The position numbers and the translations under genes were made by a program. This document shows positions 37,638-45,716 of a DNA stretch of 64,000 nt, one piece after another. Each line of letters begins with the position of its first letter. The first letter of the stretch is position 1. The DNA is from M3007 sp043764095. Its GTDB lineage: Bacteria; Bacteroidota; Bacteroidia; Chitinophagales; Saprospiraceae. The notes beneath the pieces are model-generated. The model was given only the letters and a program-made list of their open reading frames with translations, did no database searches and was not told the origin of the DNA. The stretch lies in assembly GCA_043764095.1 (NCBI GenBank), contig JAYUKX010000141.1:1-64000 (forward strand), given 5' to 3'.

Positions 37638-38285
37638 ATGGCAATATCTACACTTAAACATTTCATATTCAGTTTACTTGAGGCGCGTGTTCTTAGGTGT
37701 TTTGTATTACTTTCCCTATTTTATTTCTTCGCGTTATGTCCAATTTTTGCTCAAGAACACACATCCTCTTATCCAAAAGAATGGACATTTTTATTTGGCG
37801 CTGGTGCTGCAACAGCAACTGATGTTGGAACACGACACCTTTCACAAGAAATAGGTGGATACGATACTTATAGATATAGGGTTGGCATTAGCGCAAGCGT
37901 CAATTACGCTTGGCACAGGCGATGGAGTACAACACTTGAGTGGAATAGGGGAGGAAGTGTTGTAAAATGGGACTTACTCACATCTAGAAAGACCAAAGAA
38001 ATATCAACGGTTATCCATGCTTTTTCACTTGTTTTTGAAAGAAGATTTGCCTTGCGTAAAGACCAATACTTCTATTCAGGTTTGGGGCTTGGGGTTTACC
38101 ATTTTGCAAAAGAGAAAACACATGTTTATGGATCTCCAAGTTTTAATTCATGGTTTTCTCGCTTTCCTGTACCGCTCATTAAGCCCATTGGCATGTGCTT
38201 CGGGCTTGGGAGGATAAAAGGTTATCTTGAAATGGGGCTGTTCACGCTCCCAATATTGAGTGGTGGCATAAAAGTACGCCTTTAA
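37638..38285 (+). CDS. Hypothetical outer-membrane beta-barrel-like protein
   Basis: 215 residues. A long N-terminal stretch (LRCFVLLSLFYFFALCPIFAQ, cleavage near residue 39) is a probable signal peptide; an inner start would shorten it but none is obvious. The mature part alternates short hydrophobic strands with aromatic turns (TFLFGAGAATATDVG, YRVGISASVNYAWHRRWSTTLEW, YFYSGLGLGVYHFA, KPIGMCFGLGRIKGYLEMGLF) and ends in GGIKVRL, as in small outer-membrane barrels. Family and function are not recognised. The stop abuts the stop of the converging S41 protease with no spacer. Confidence 0.6.
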   Translation: MAISTLKHFIFSLLEARVLRCFVLLSLFYFFALCPIFAQEHTSSYPKEWTFLFGAGAATATDVGTRHLSQEIGGYDTYRYRVGISASVNYAWHRRWSTTLEWNRGGSVVKWDLLTSRKTKEISTVIHAFSLVFERRFALRKDQYFYSGLGLGVYHFAKEKTHVYGSPSFNSWFSRFPVPLIKPIGMCFGLGRIKGYLEMGLFTLPILSGGIKVRL

Positions 38286-39902
38286 TTACTTCAAACTAGC
38301 CCCGCTATTCATCAATTGCAACGCCTTCTCAATAGCAGGATCGTCGCTATTTATAATTTTGAACTGCACTTTATCTCCAAAAAGCACTCTTGCCATCCTC
38401 GATTTAAGCCTTAATTTTAATTCGTTCTTGGATTGCATAAGTTGCTTTTCGTCGCGTTTTGCGCCTTGTTTTACGCTATAATCTGCCAATGCTGTTAGCA
38501 TATCGTCACCGACTTTATAATTTTGCTCAAACTGGTTTATATCTGTGGGCAAGTTACCTTTGTGCTGTTCCATCCACCTTGAAACAAATTGAGGCAAATG
38601 GCTATTCATTTCATTAAAAAATGGATTAAAATAACTCGTATCCAATGGAATGAAGACATCCGGTGTAATACCGCCACCGCTATAAACTACACGACCCATT
38701 CCTGTATAAAACTTGGTTGTATCTGCAATAGCAATCTTTGTACCATCTGTCAATTCTCCCGATTTGAATCGGTTGGCTTCTTCATTATCGTAGTTCGTGT
38801 TACCTTTATAATTCCTTTGGATACAGCGCCCACTGGGGGTAAAATAGCGCGCAACAGTAAGTCGCAACCGGCCCTTATTAGAGAGCGGATACTCTTCTTG
38901 CACCAAGCCTTTGCCAAAAGAGCGGCGACCAATAATCCAGCCTCGGTCGTGATCTTGAATAGCGCCTGCCATAATTTCGCTGGCTGAAGCCGAGCCTTCG
39001 TCAATTAATACAGCAATTTGTTGAATATTAAAACGCGCTCGGCCACTGCTGTTATACTCCTGACGGCTATCGGTACGCCCCTCGGTATAGACCAATAACT
39101 TGCCTTCTGGAAAAAATTGACTGAGCATTTGTGTGGCCTCATCTAGGTAACCGCCTGGGTTGCCACGCAAATCTACCACTAAATTACGCATATTTTGTTC
39201 CTCCACCATAGGTCGTATCGCCTCCATGAATTCCGTATAAGTTTTAGACGTAAAACGATTTACCTTGACATATCCCGTTTTTTCATCCAGCATATAGGCG
39301 ATTTCTACGCTATTGACAGGAATACGATCACGCAATACCTTGAAATCGAGTACATTGCTTCCCCGCAAAATAGATAAACGCACCTCTGATCCTTTTTCAC
39401 CGCGCAATTTTTTGTAAATCCTTCCATTATCTATTTTAACACCAGCAACAATACTATCATTAATCTTAATAATTTTATCACCAGCCAAAATACCTGCCGA
39501 TTCGCAAGGGCCGCCGGGTAGGGGAGTGACCACCAAAATTGTATCATCCAGCATCAAGAACTCAATACCTATGCCATCAAAGCCACCTTTCATGTCTTCG
39601 TCCACTGCCAATGCTTCTTCTGGTGTAATATATATCGAATGAGGATCTAATTGATCCAACAAGTTGCGAATGGCTTTTTCTTTAATGCTATTCACATCTA
39701 CGGTATCGACATAACGCGCTTTAACAAATTGCATAATTTCATCCAGTACAGAGCCCGGATGGTTTTCTTGAACAGATGATTTTGTAAAATGCCGTTCACT
39801 GCGTGGTAATTGTTGCCCAATAAATATTCCTACAGCAAGCGCAAGGGCAAATAACAATGGAAACCTAATTTGAGGTTTGGTATTTAAGGATTGATCGGAC
39901 AT
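38286..39902 (-). CDS. S41 family C-terminal processing protease (CtpA/Prc-like)
   Basis: 538 residues. An N-terminal membrane anchor (FPLLFALALAVGIFIGQ, about 14-30) is followed by a helical region with VKARYVDTVD, a PDZ domain (about 95-185: DMKGGFDGIGIEF, GPCESAGILAGDKIIKIND), and the S41 catalytic domain. The serine lies in the GSASAS box (303-308) and the general base is Lys331 in RRSFGKGLVQEE. It cleaves C-terminal tails of envelope proteins in the periplasm. A C-terminal extension beyond about 400 is typical of the Bacteroidota group. It diverges from the Lrp gene. Confidence 0.94.
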   Translation of the reverse strand: MSDQSLNTKPQIRFPLLFALALAVGIFIGQQLPRSERHFTKSSVQENHPGSVLDEIMQFVKARYVDTVDVNSIKEKAIRNLLDQLDPHSIYITPEEALAVDEDMKGGFDGIGIEFLMLDDTILVVTPLPGGPCESAGILAGDKIIKINDSIVAGVKIDNGRIYKKLRGEKGSEVRLSILRGSNVLDFKVLRDRIPVNSVEIAYMLDEKTGYVKVNRFTSKTYTEFMEAIRPMVEEQNMRNLVVDLRGNPGGYLDEATQMLSQFFPEGKLLVYTEGRTDSRQEYNSSGRARFNIQQIAVLIDEGSASASEIMAGAIQDHDRGWIIGRRSFGKGLVQEEYPLSNKGRLRLTVARYFTPSGRCIQRNYKGNTNYDNEEANRFKSGELTDGTKIAIADTTKFYTGMGRVVYSGGGITPDVFIPLDTSYFNPFFNEMNSHLPQFVSRWMEQHKGNLPTDINQFEQNYKVGDDMLTALADYSVKQGAKRDEKQLMQSKNELKLRLKSRMARVLFGDKVQFKIINSDDPAIEKALQLMNSGASLK

Positions 39903-39937
39903 ATATTTTGCCGTTTTTTTAATTTTTTTCTTAATTC

Positions 39938-39968
39938 TTTACTAAATTGATAATTCTGTCTAATTTTG
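39938..39968 (+). promoter_or_regulatory. Promoter of the Lrp/AsnC gene
   Basis: TTTA at 39938-39941, 19 bases, then TAATTTTG at 39961-39968: a match to the TTTG-N19-TAnnTTTG Bacteroidota promoter with one change. The -7 element ends 27 bases before ATG 39996 and covers the TTG at 39966 that would otherwise extend the reading frame, which supports the chosen start. Confidence 0.6.
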
Positions 39969-39995
39969 CCGACAAATATTATACACCTTTTAACA

Positions 39996-40448
39996 ATGAT
40001 AGACCAATTAGATCGCCAAATTCTCGCAAAATTAGTAGAAAATAGCAATATTCCCTACACTGAATTAGCCAAGCAACTTTTTGTATCTAGCGGTACCATT
40101 CACGTACGCATGACCAAATTGGAAAAGTTAGGCATGGTAAAGGGTGCAACTTTGATTTTGGACTACCACAAATTGGGGTACGATATCACAGCATTTTTGG
40201 GTATTTACTTGGATAAAAGTTCTTTATACGATGATGTTGCCAAACAATTACAAGGTATTTCTGAAATCGTGGAGGCGCATTACACCACTGGTCTGTACAG
40301 TGTTTTTATCAAAATCCGCTGCAAAGATACCAATCATTTACGCGAAATATTGCACGATAAAATCCAGAAAATTAATGGCATTCAAAGAACTGAGACATTT
40401 ATAGCACTAGAGGAGAGCATCAATCGCCCTGTTAACCTAGTAGAATAG
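39996..40448 (+). CDS. Lrp/AsnC family transcriptional regulator
   Basis: 150 residues from ATG 39996 (MIDQLDRQILAKLVENSNIPYTELA). The N-terminal winged helix-turn-helix (about 1-55) includes SSGTIHVRMTKLEKLGMVKGATLIL; the C-terminal RAM/effector domain (about 65-140) has FLGIYLDKSS, IVEAHYTTGLYSVFIKIRC and GIQRTETFIALEES. Lrp/AsnC proteins bind DNA as dimers or octamers and respond to amino acids. Neighbours give no hint of the effector or target; autoregulation at its own promoter would be usual. Confidence 0.93.
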   Translation: MIDQLDRQILAKLVENSNIPYTELAKQLFVSSGTIHVRMTKLEKLGMVKGATLILDYHKLGYDITAFLGIYLDKSSLYDDVAKQLQGISEIVEAHYTTGLYSVFIKIRCKDTNHLREILHDKIQKINGIQRTETFIALEESINRPVNLVE

Positions 40449-40537
40449 GTTTTTGATGCGTTTTTTTAGGAAAAATACCTTGCATATTAATATAACTACT
40501 TTATATCTCCAAGCCTATTAATACATTTATCGCTACA

Positions 40538-41197
40538 TTGCCGGGGCTGCTCATCTGCTATGTGATGTTCAGAATCGATAAACATGACCGGGAGCCCCTG
40601 CTTCCGCTTATTGTGTTTTTCCTTTTAGGAGGATTAGTTACGGTACCGGCGATCAAAGCAGAATGGTGGGCCATGGATGCTTTGTCGGTAGAGAATAACC
40701 GAAGTATTTGGGATAATTTTTTATTAGCATTTTTTGTAGTAGCGCTATGGGAGGAACTTTTGAAGATGGTAATATTGTTAGGCACTTATCGTCGCAGTTT
40801 CTTTAATGAGCCTTTGGATGGCATTGTATATGCAGTAATGATAGGAATGGGATTTGCCACAGTAGAAAACATCGCTTATTACGAACGTTTTGGTACACAA
40901 TCCCTTTGGATTAGGACATTTACCGCTATTCCTGCTCATTTAATTTTTGCAGTAATACAAGGTTATTTTTTTGGCAAAGCACGTTTCACTAAAGGAATAA
41001 GTAAAAAGGAATCCAGAAAACTCATTTTGTACGGCTTTTTGATTACATTTTTGTTGCATGGCCTGTACGATATGCTTATCTTTAATGATCGATGGCAATG
41101 GTTATTTGTACTGGCCACTTCATCGGTATATCTCTGTTTATTTTATTGCAGGGAATTAATTTTGATCCATTTAGACGATTCACCTTTTAAAAAATAA
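40538..41197 (+). CDS. PrsW-like intramembrane metalloprotease (non-ATG start)
   Basis: 219 residues from TTG 40538, with about six hydrophobic segments. The family motif is WEELLKM (Glu72, Glu73, Lys76); later segments give GFATVENIAYYERFG (ENxxY), FTAIPAHLIFAVIQGYFFG with the conserved His, and FLLHGLYDM, the putative metal ligands of the CPBP/PrsW group. Residues RIDKHDREP after the first helix are typical. No ATG exists in frame; coding-like sequence continues upstream to a stop at 40493-40495, so the true start may be another rare codon (ATT 40517) or a lost ATG. Membrane substrate unknown. Confidence 0.82.
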   Translation: MPGLLICYVMFRIDKHDREPLLPLIVFFLLGGLVTVPAIKAEWWAMDALSVENNRSIWDNFLLAFFVVALWEELLKMVILLGTYRRSFFNEPLDGIVYAVMIGMGFATVENIAYYERFGTQSLWIRTFTAIPAHLIFAVIQGYFFGKARFTKGISKKESRKLILYGFLITFLLHGLYDMLIFNDRWQWLFVLATSSVYLCLFYCRELILIHLDDSPFKK

Positions 41198-41223
41198 AGC
41201 GCAAGCCGCTCAAAACAATAAAA

Positions 41224-41637
41224 ATGATTGAACCCAGTAAATTGCACCCTGAACTAGAATTTCAAACCGCACGCAGCGGCGGTCCGGGTGGACAAAACGT
41301 AAATAAAGTAGAAAGTAAAGTCGAACTCCGCTTTGATGTTGTGAACTCCATGGTATTAAGCGAAGGACAAAAAGAATTGTTATTCAAAAGGTTAGCCAAT
41401 AGAATCAACTCCGAAGGCATACTGGTGCTACAGCATCAAACAGAGCGCGGGCAATTGGCCAATAAACAAAAGGTGATCAAAAAATTCGACGAGTTGATGG
41501 CCAAATCGTTAAAACCAATTTTTAAACGAATTAAGCCACCTGTACCACAATCCGTAAAAGCAGCCCGCAGAAAAGGAAAAGAGCACCAATCTGAAATCAA
41601 AAAAATGAGGGGCAAAGTTGATTTACCACAAATATAA
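41224..41637 (+). CDS. arfB: ArfB-like peptidyl-tRNA hydrolase (stalled-ribosome rescue)
   Basis: 137 residues. The peptide-release motif GGPGGQNVNKVESKVELRFDV is at 19-39, with catalytic Gly22-Gly23-Gln24. The C-terminus is lysine/arginine-rich and low in structure (KRIKPPVPQSVKAARRKGKEHQSEIKKMRGK), the tail that enters the empty mRNA channel of stalled ribosomes. The protein lacks the codon-recognition domains of RF1/RF2. It follows the PrsW-like gene by 26 bases, so co-transcription is possible. It is followed by a repeat-derived spacer. Confidence 0.93.
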   Translation: MIEPSKLHPELEFQTARSGGPGGQNVNKVESKVELRFDVVNSMVLSEGQKELLFKRLANRINSEGILVLQHQTERGQLANKQKVIKKFDELMAKSLKPIFKRIKPPVPQSVKAARRKGKEHQSEIKKMRGKVDLPQI

Positions 41638-41639
41638 TA

Positions 41640-41789
41640 TTTTTTTACCACAAAAGTACACAACAGACCACAAATACTTAGCGTACTCATTCGAAGCGTC
41701 CAATCTCCGTGTGTGTGCTCTAAAAAAACGAGCGAAGCGTCTAGTCTACGTCTTTGTGCTCTGTTGTGTACTTTTGTGGTAGAAAAAAA
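41640..41789. repeat. Composite repeat: 21-bp inverted arms around a duplicated 30-bp unit
   Basis: ACCACAAAAGTACACAACAGA near 41647-41667 is repeated inverted as TCTGTTGTGTACTTTTGTGGT near 41760-41780, with T/A runs outside. Inside, a 30-base unit starting CGAAGCGTC occurs at 41692-41721 and 41733-41762 (about five differences, 41-base period). Similar ACCACAAAAGTACACA spacers are seen in other Bacteroidota intergenic regions, to my recollection. It may also act as a terminator between the converging ArfB and Mrp genes. Confidence 0.6.
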
Positions 41790-41815
41790 GTCAGCATTAT
41801 TATGGTAAAATAACG

Positions 41816-42901
41816 CTAGCCAATATTTACTTTCTGCGATGGTGCAATCAATTCATTCCGCACCCCAATCTGACGAAGCGTATTCTCTGCCACCCTTATA
41901 AACGCATCCGCAATAGGACTGCCATCTTCCAGAATAGCAGGCTTACCACTATCACCACCTTCCCGTACACTCTGCACCAACGGAATTTGCCCCAGCAATA
42001 CAGTATTCGCCATTTTTGCCAGTTTTTTACCACCGCCTTCACCAAAAATAAAATATTTGTTATTAGGCAATTCGGCAGGTGTAAACCACGACATATTTTC
42101 CACAACCCCCAAAATTGGTACGTTTACCTGTGGCAACAAAAACATATTCATGCCCTTAATCGCATCAGACAGCGCCACCTCCTGTGGTGTAGTAACCATC
42201 ACAACACCAGTGACAGGAACCGTCTGCAACAAAGTTAACTGTACATCACCAGTACCAGGTGGCAAATCCACTACTAAAAAATCCAAATCATCCCAAAGCA
42301 CATCATTAAAAAACTGCTTAATAATAGCCGCCAATCGTGGCCCCCGCAATACAACAGCCTGCTCTGGATCAATAATATTCCCAATACTAATCGTAGGCAA
42401 TCCATAAGCCTCCAAAGGCACCATTTTCATCGCACCAGTTATTTCCTGTATCAAAGGGCGCTTACCAACCAATCCCAGCATGGTAGGTAGGCTAGGGCCA
42501 TAAACATCGGCATCCATCAAGCCCACCTTTGCACCCAATTTCTTCAAACCAAGCGCAAGATTAACCGCAACCGTGCTTTTGCCAACACCCCCTTTACCCG
42601 AAGCCACCGCGATCACATTCTTGATCTGCGGCACAGCACTTGTGCTTACCTGACTACCAGGCGTACGCGCCACAAAATGTACATTCACCTGAGCCGCCGG
42701 GAATCGCTCCACAATAGCGCCAATACAAGCAAAATTCAAATCGGATTTGCCTTGCATCTGCAAAGAGGGCACAACCAACGAAAAATTAATGCTATTACCT
42801 TGAATATCAAGGTTTTCTATCATGCCCGCAGTAACAATATCACGTCCTGTTTGTGGATCACGTACTGTTTTTAGAATGCTTAAAATATCTTCTTTGTTCA
42901 T
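41816..42901 (-). CDS. Mrp/ApbC family P-loop ATPase, Fe-S cluster carrier
   Basis: 361 residues. An N-terminal MIP18/DUF59-like domain (about 1-90; VRDPQTGRDIVTAGMI) is fused to the ATPase. The deviant Walker A motif SGKGGVGKSTVAVNLALGL begins near residue 106, and LMDADVYGPSLPTMLG and VVDLPPGTGDVQLTLLQ follow. The CxxC near the VENM motif of some relatives is absent (VVENMSWFTPAELPNNKYFIFG), as is common in this phylum. It transfers Fe-S clusters to apoproteins in the cytoplasm. The gene is followed by the composite repeat and lies 37 bases after the dnaG stop, so co-transcription with dnaG is possible. Confidence 0.93.
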   Translation of the reverse strand: MNKEDILSILKTVRDPQTGRDIVTAGMIENLDIQGNSINFSLVVPSLQMQGKSDLNFACIGAIVERFPAAQVNVHFVARTPGSQVSTSAVPQIKNVIAVASGKGGVGKSTVAVNLALGLKKLGAKVGLMDADVYGPSLPTMLGLVGKRPLIQEITGAMKMVPLEAYGLPTISIGNIIDPEQAVVLRGPRLAAIIKQFFNDVLWDDLDFLVVDLPPGTGDVQLTLLQTVPVTGVVMVTTPQEVALSDAIKGMNMFLLPQVNVPILGVVENMSWFTPAELPNNKYFIFGEGGGKKLAKMANTVLLGQIPLVQSVREGGDSGKPAILEDGSPIADAFIRVAENTLRQIGVRNELIAPSQKVNIG

Positions 42902-42938
42902 TATTATGTTTAAAACTAAGTTCTGTTGCTTATAATGG

Positions 42939-44921
42939 TTAAGTGGGAATCACCACAATGTTTCTCTTTTTGGCAATAAGCGTTAATGCTTCTTTTATCT
43001 TCATTTGCACTGATAAATAATACGTAAGTAATTCGTAATCATTGCTTTCCATAGCCTGTTTAATACGGGCTGGATTTACAATATCACACATTTTCCGTAG
43101 TTTATTAAACTTGAACATATCAACAGCATAACGCATGTCTGCTTCAAAGTTAAGATCTGGTTTGGGTTGGTTTTGCAAAGGCAAACCCACTTTATTCTCC
43201 CAGTTTGTTGAATATTCCCAAGGGGCGGTCATCAAGTCGATGGCCAAGTTTCTTACATCGGCTGCTTCATGTCTTATAAAGTAGTTCGCATCAAAATTAC
43301 CTCCAGCCGCGAGCAATTGGTGACATTCTTGTGCTATCCTGCCATATATTGGTTCATCAAAACTCGATAAAGAATCCTCGATATCAGTCAGGATATATTG
43401 GCCTACGGTAACTCCTTCTGGCAATAAATGACCTCCAAATAAAATCAAAATTCTAATTATATCCCTTTCTTGGACAATACCTTTAGCCGCACCTGATCCA
43501 CTAGGCCGCTGCGGCACCTTAAATGCCGGATCTTCTATCGGAATTTCGGGATTAGGACTACCATCCCATCCAGAATCTGATGCTGCCCCTCCAGATCGCG
43601 CCTCTTTATCCGCACTCTTTTTTAAAGAACCTGTAATATTTTTATTGGTTTCTGTCACCAACGCTCCTTCGTCCACGTTAAGTAGTGCAGCGCATTCTTT
43701 GAGGTAAACACTGCGTTTGATCGGATCCGGAATACGCGAAATACTTGCTACAATATCTTTGATTAACCCTGCTTTTTTGATAGGGTCGCCTTTGGTTTCT
43801 TCTAATAAAAGGTTGGTTTTAAAAAGGATAAAATCTTTTTTGTTCTTGTCAATAAAAGATAACATTTCCTCCGCACCTTTCTCTTGTACATAAGAATCGG
43901 GATCGTGCCCATCGGGCAATAGGGCAATACGGACATTCAGGTCTTGTTCCAATGCCAAATCCAATCCTCGTAAAGCCGCTTTAATACCCGCCCCATCACC
44001 ATCGTACAAAATGGTCAGATTTTCGGTATTGCGCTTAATCAATTGCAGTTGCCCCTCCGTTAAAGAAGTGCCCGACGAAGCCACCACGTTTTCAATACCT
44101 GCCTGCGCTAAAGAAATCACATCCATATAGCCTTCCACCAAAATACAATCATCCTGTTTTCTGATCGCGTTTTTTGCTTGGAAAAGCCCATAAAGAATTT
44201 TGTTTTTTACATAAATCGCCGTTTCTGGGCTATTAATATATTTAGGAATTGTTTTCTCTTTCGACATGGTTCGGCCAGCAAAAGCAGCCACTTTACCAGA
44301 CAGGTTATGGACGGAAAACATGACTCGTGCCCGAAAAAAATCGCGATTTGCCTCTTGATTACAAAGCCCTGTTTGCTTGAGCAAATCCAGCGAATAGCCT
44401 TCTTTTTTTGCACGTTGTAGGAGTAAATCGCGGTGCTCTGGTGCATAACCCAGCCCAAAACGGCGAATCGTATCTTCCCTTAAACCGCGCAATTGGAAAT
44501 AAGCCAAAGCTACACTTTTGCCCTCATCTGTTTCGAACAATTGATCGCTAAAATGTTTAGCACCAAAATCATTAATAATAAAAAGAGAATCAACTAATTG
44601 CTGCTCCAACATTTGTTGAGGCGTACGTTCTACTTCTTTAATTTCAATATTGTTCTTGCGCGCCAACCACCGTATGGCATCATCAAAGGTCATACTTTCG
44701 TGTTCGCGCAGGAAAGTAATCGCATCGCCTGCTTTGCCACAGCCGAAGCATTTGAATATATTTTTTGAAGGATTTACGTTAAAAGAGGGCGTTTTTTCGC
44801 CATGAAAAGGGCATAGCCCAAGCAAGTTGATACCTCGGCGACGTAATGTCACAAATTCGCCTACCACATCCTCTATTCTAGTGGCTTCGATAACCTCCTG
44901 TACTGTTTTTGCCGGAATCAT
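42939..44921 (-). CDS. dnaG: DNA primase
   Basis: 660 residues from ATG 44921 (MIPAKTVQEVIEATRIEDVVGEF); the open frame to 44966 starts at a GTG beside the upstream terminator. The CHC2 zinc-binding domain has Cys37, His40, Cys58 and Cys61 (CPFH, CFGC). The catalytic core and TOPRIM region carry EGYMDVISLAQAG, SSGTSLT, YDGDGAGIKAALRG and GHDPDSY. The C-terminal helicase-interaction region ends QMKIKEALTLIAKKR. It makes RNA primers for replication. A linker near 440-480 is serine/glycine/proline-rich. Not linked to rpoD or rpsU here. Confidence 0.97.
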   Translation of the reverse strand: MIPAKTVQEVIEATRIEDVVGEFVTLRRRGINLLGLCPFHGEKTPSFNVNPSKNIFKCFGCGKAGDAITFLREHESMTFDDAIRWLARKNNIEIKEVERTPQQMLEQQLVDSLFIINDFGAKHFSDQLFETDEGKSVALAYFQLRGLREDTIRRFGLGYAPEHRDLLLQRAKKEGYSLDLLKQTGLCNQEANRDFFRARVMFSVHNLSGKVAAFAGRTMSKEKTIPKYINSPETAIYVKNKILYGLFQAKNAIRKQDDCILVEGYMDVISLAQAGIENVVASSGTSLTEGQLQLIKRNTENLTILYDGDGAGIKAALRGLDLALEQDLNVRIALLPDGHDPDSYVQEKGAEEMLSFIDKNKKDFILFKTNLLLEETKGDPIKKAGLIKDIVASISRIPDPIKRSVYLKECAALLNVDEGALVTETNKNITGSLKKSADKEARSGGAASDSGWDGSPNPEIPIEDPAFKVPQRPSGSGAAKGIVQERDIIRILILFGGHLLPEGVTVGQYILTDIEDSLSSFDEPIYGRIAQECHQLLAAGGNFDANYFIRHEAADVRNLAIDLMTAPWEYSTNWENKVGLPLQNQPKPDLNFEADMRYAVDMFKFNKLRKMCDIVNPARIKQAMESNDYELLTYYLSVQMKIKEALTLIAKKRNIVVIPT

Positions 44922-44967
44922 TTGTGCAAAGGTAAGCAACCACATTAGAATAAAGTAAAACGGCACT

Positions 44968-45007
44968 AAAAAAAAGTGAGCCGCTCCGAATTACTTCGGG
45001 GCGGCTC
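44968..45007 (-). terminator. Intrinsic terminator after hpf
   Basis: On the minus strand GAGCCGCCCCGAA pairs with TTCGGAGCGGCTC (one G-U) around a 4-base loop and is followed by an 8-base T run. It lies 77 bases past the hpf stop and just before dnaG, so the two genes are separate transcription units. Confidence 0.88.
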
Positions 45008-45084
45008 TTGTTACCGTTATTAATCTACATTTTATTTTGGAGCGCAGGGCAATGATGCGAGCATCTTATTACCCTACTAGTGTA

Positions 45085-45384
45085 TTAACGGGCTGTTTTT
45101 TCTTTGTATCTTATCAGTTGTCTTTTGAGTGTTTCTGTGGAGGCGAGTATAGCATTTTCGAAAGTAAGGTCACTTTTTTTATCTACTAACCATGCTCCTG
45201 GGATCTGAAGGTGAATCTCTGCAATTTTTTGTTTGATAGAACTACCTGTATTTTGTAGTTTTAGGTGAACTTCCGCTTTAATTTCACGGTCAAAATACTT
45301 TGATAATCGTTGCAATTTCTTTTCAATAAATTCAATCAATTTTGAATCTGCGCTAAAGTCAATAGCTTTTACAATAATGTTCAT
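45085..45384 (-). CDS. hpf: Ribosome hibernation-promoting factor, short form
   Basis: 99 residues from ATG 45384 (MNIIVKAIDFSADSKLIEFIEKKLQRL); ATG 45387 and GTG 45396 are alternatives. The sequence follows the HPF/YfiA fold beta-alpha-beta-beta-beta-alpha: KLSKYFDREIKAEVHLKLQN, AEIHLQIPGAWLVDKKSD, then FENAILASTETLKRQLIRYKEK. It has no C-terminal dimerisation domain, so it is the short type that dimerises ribosomes together with RMF-like partners or simply occupies the 30S decoding region. Single gene ending in a strong terminator. Confidence 0.9.
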   Translation of the reverse strand: MNIIVKAIDFSADSKLIEFIEKKLQRLSKYFDREIKAEVHLKLQNTGSSIKQKIAEIHLQIPGAWLVDKKSDLTFENAILASTETLKRQLIRYKEKTAR

Positions 45385-45396
45385 CATAATATCCAC

Positions 45397-45716
45397 GTTA
45401 AGTTTTTAAAAAAATGAAAGACTGATGATTAATCAGGGTCAAGATTATAACGACAATATTAGGGCATATGTGGCGTACCCGCAAGGTTTTTTTTTGACTT
45501 TAACATTTGAAAATTGAAATGACAATTTTGCGACTATTTACCAAAATTATATTTGGAATATACAGGAATATCTTTGTTTTAAAGCAGCGGTATCCTGTTT
45601 TCCAACGGTATAGATATGCTGAGCGTCGTTAGGTTTTGTCGATAGTTTTATGGTGCGTCATACGATTTTCACGTACAAAACCTACAGAGCCGAAGTATAA
45701 AACAACTAATAAGGGA
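45397..45716. other. Intergenic stretch without a recognised gene
   Basis: About 320 bases between the hpf start and the stop of the DUF4105 gene. It is AT-rich and must contain the hpf promoter; a minus-strand TAATTTTG at 45542-45549 matches the -7 element but is about 160 bases from the start codon and lacks a clear TTTG partner. I see no RNA gene, no repeat and no credible small protein. Confidence 0.5.

Noticed and set aside
41224..41637. ArfB-like gene as a truncated peptide release factor 1 or 2
   Set aside because: The start, GGQ motif and basic tail match the full-length short rescue factor family, so it is not a fragment.
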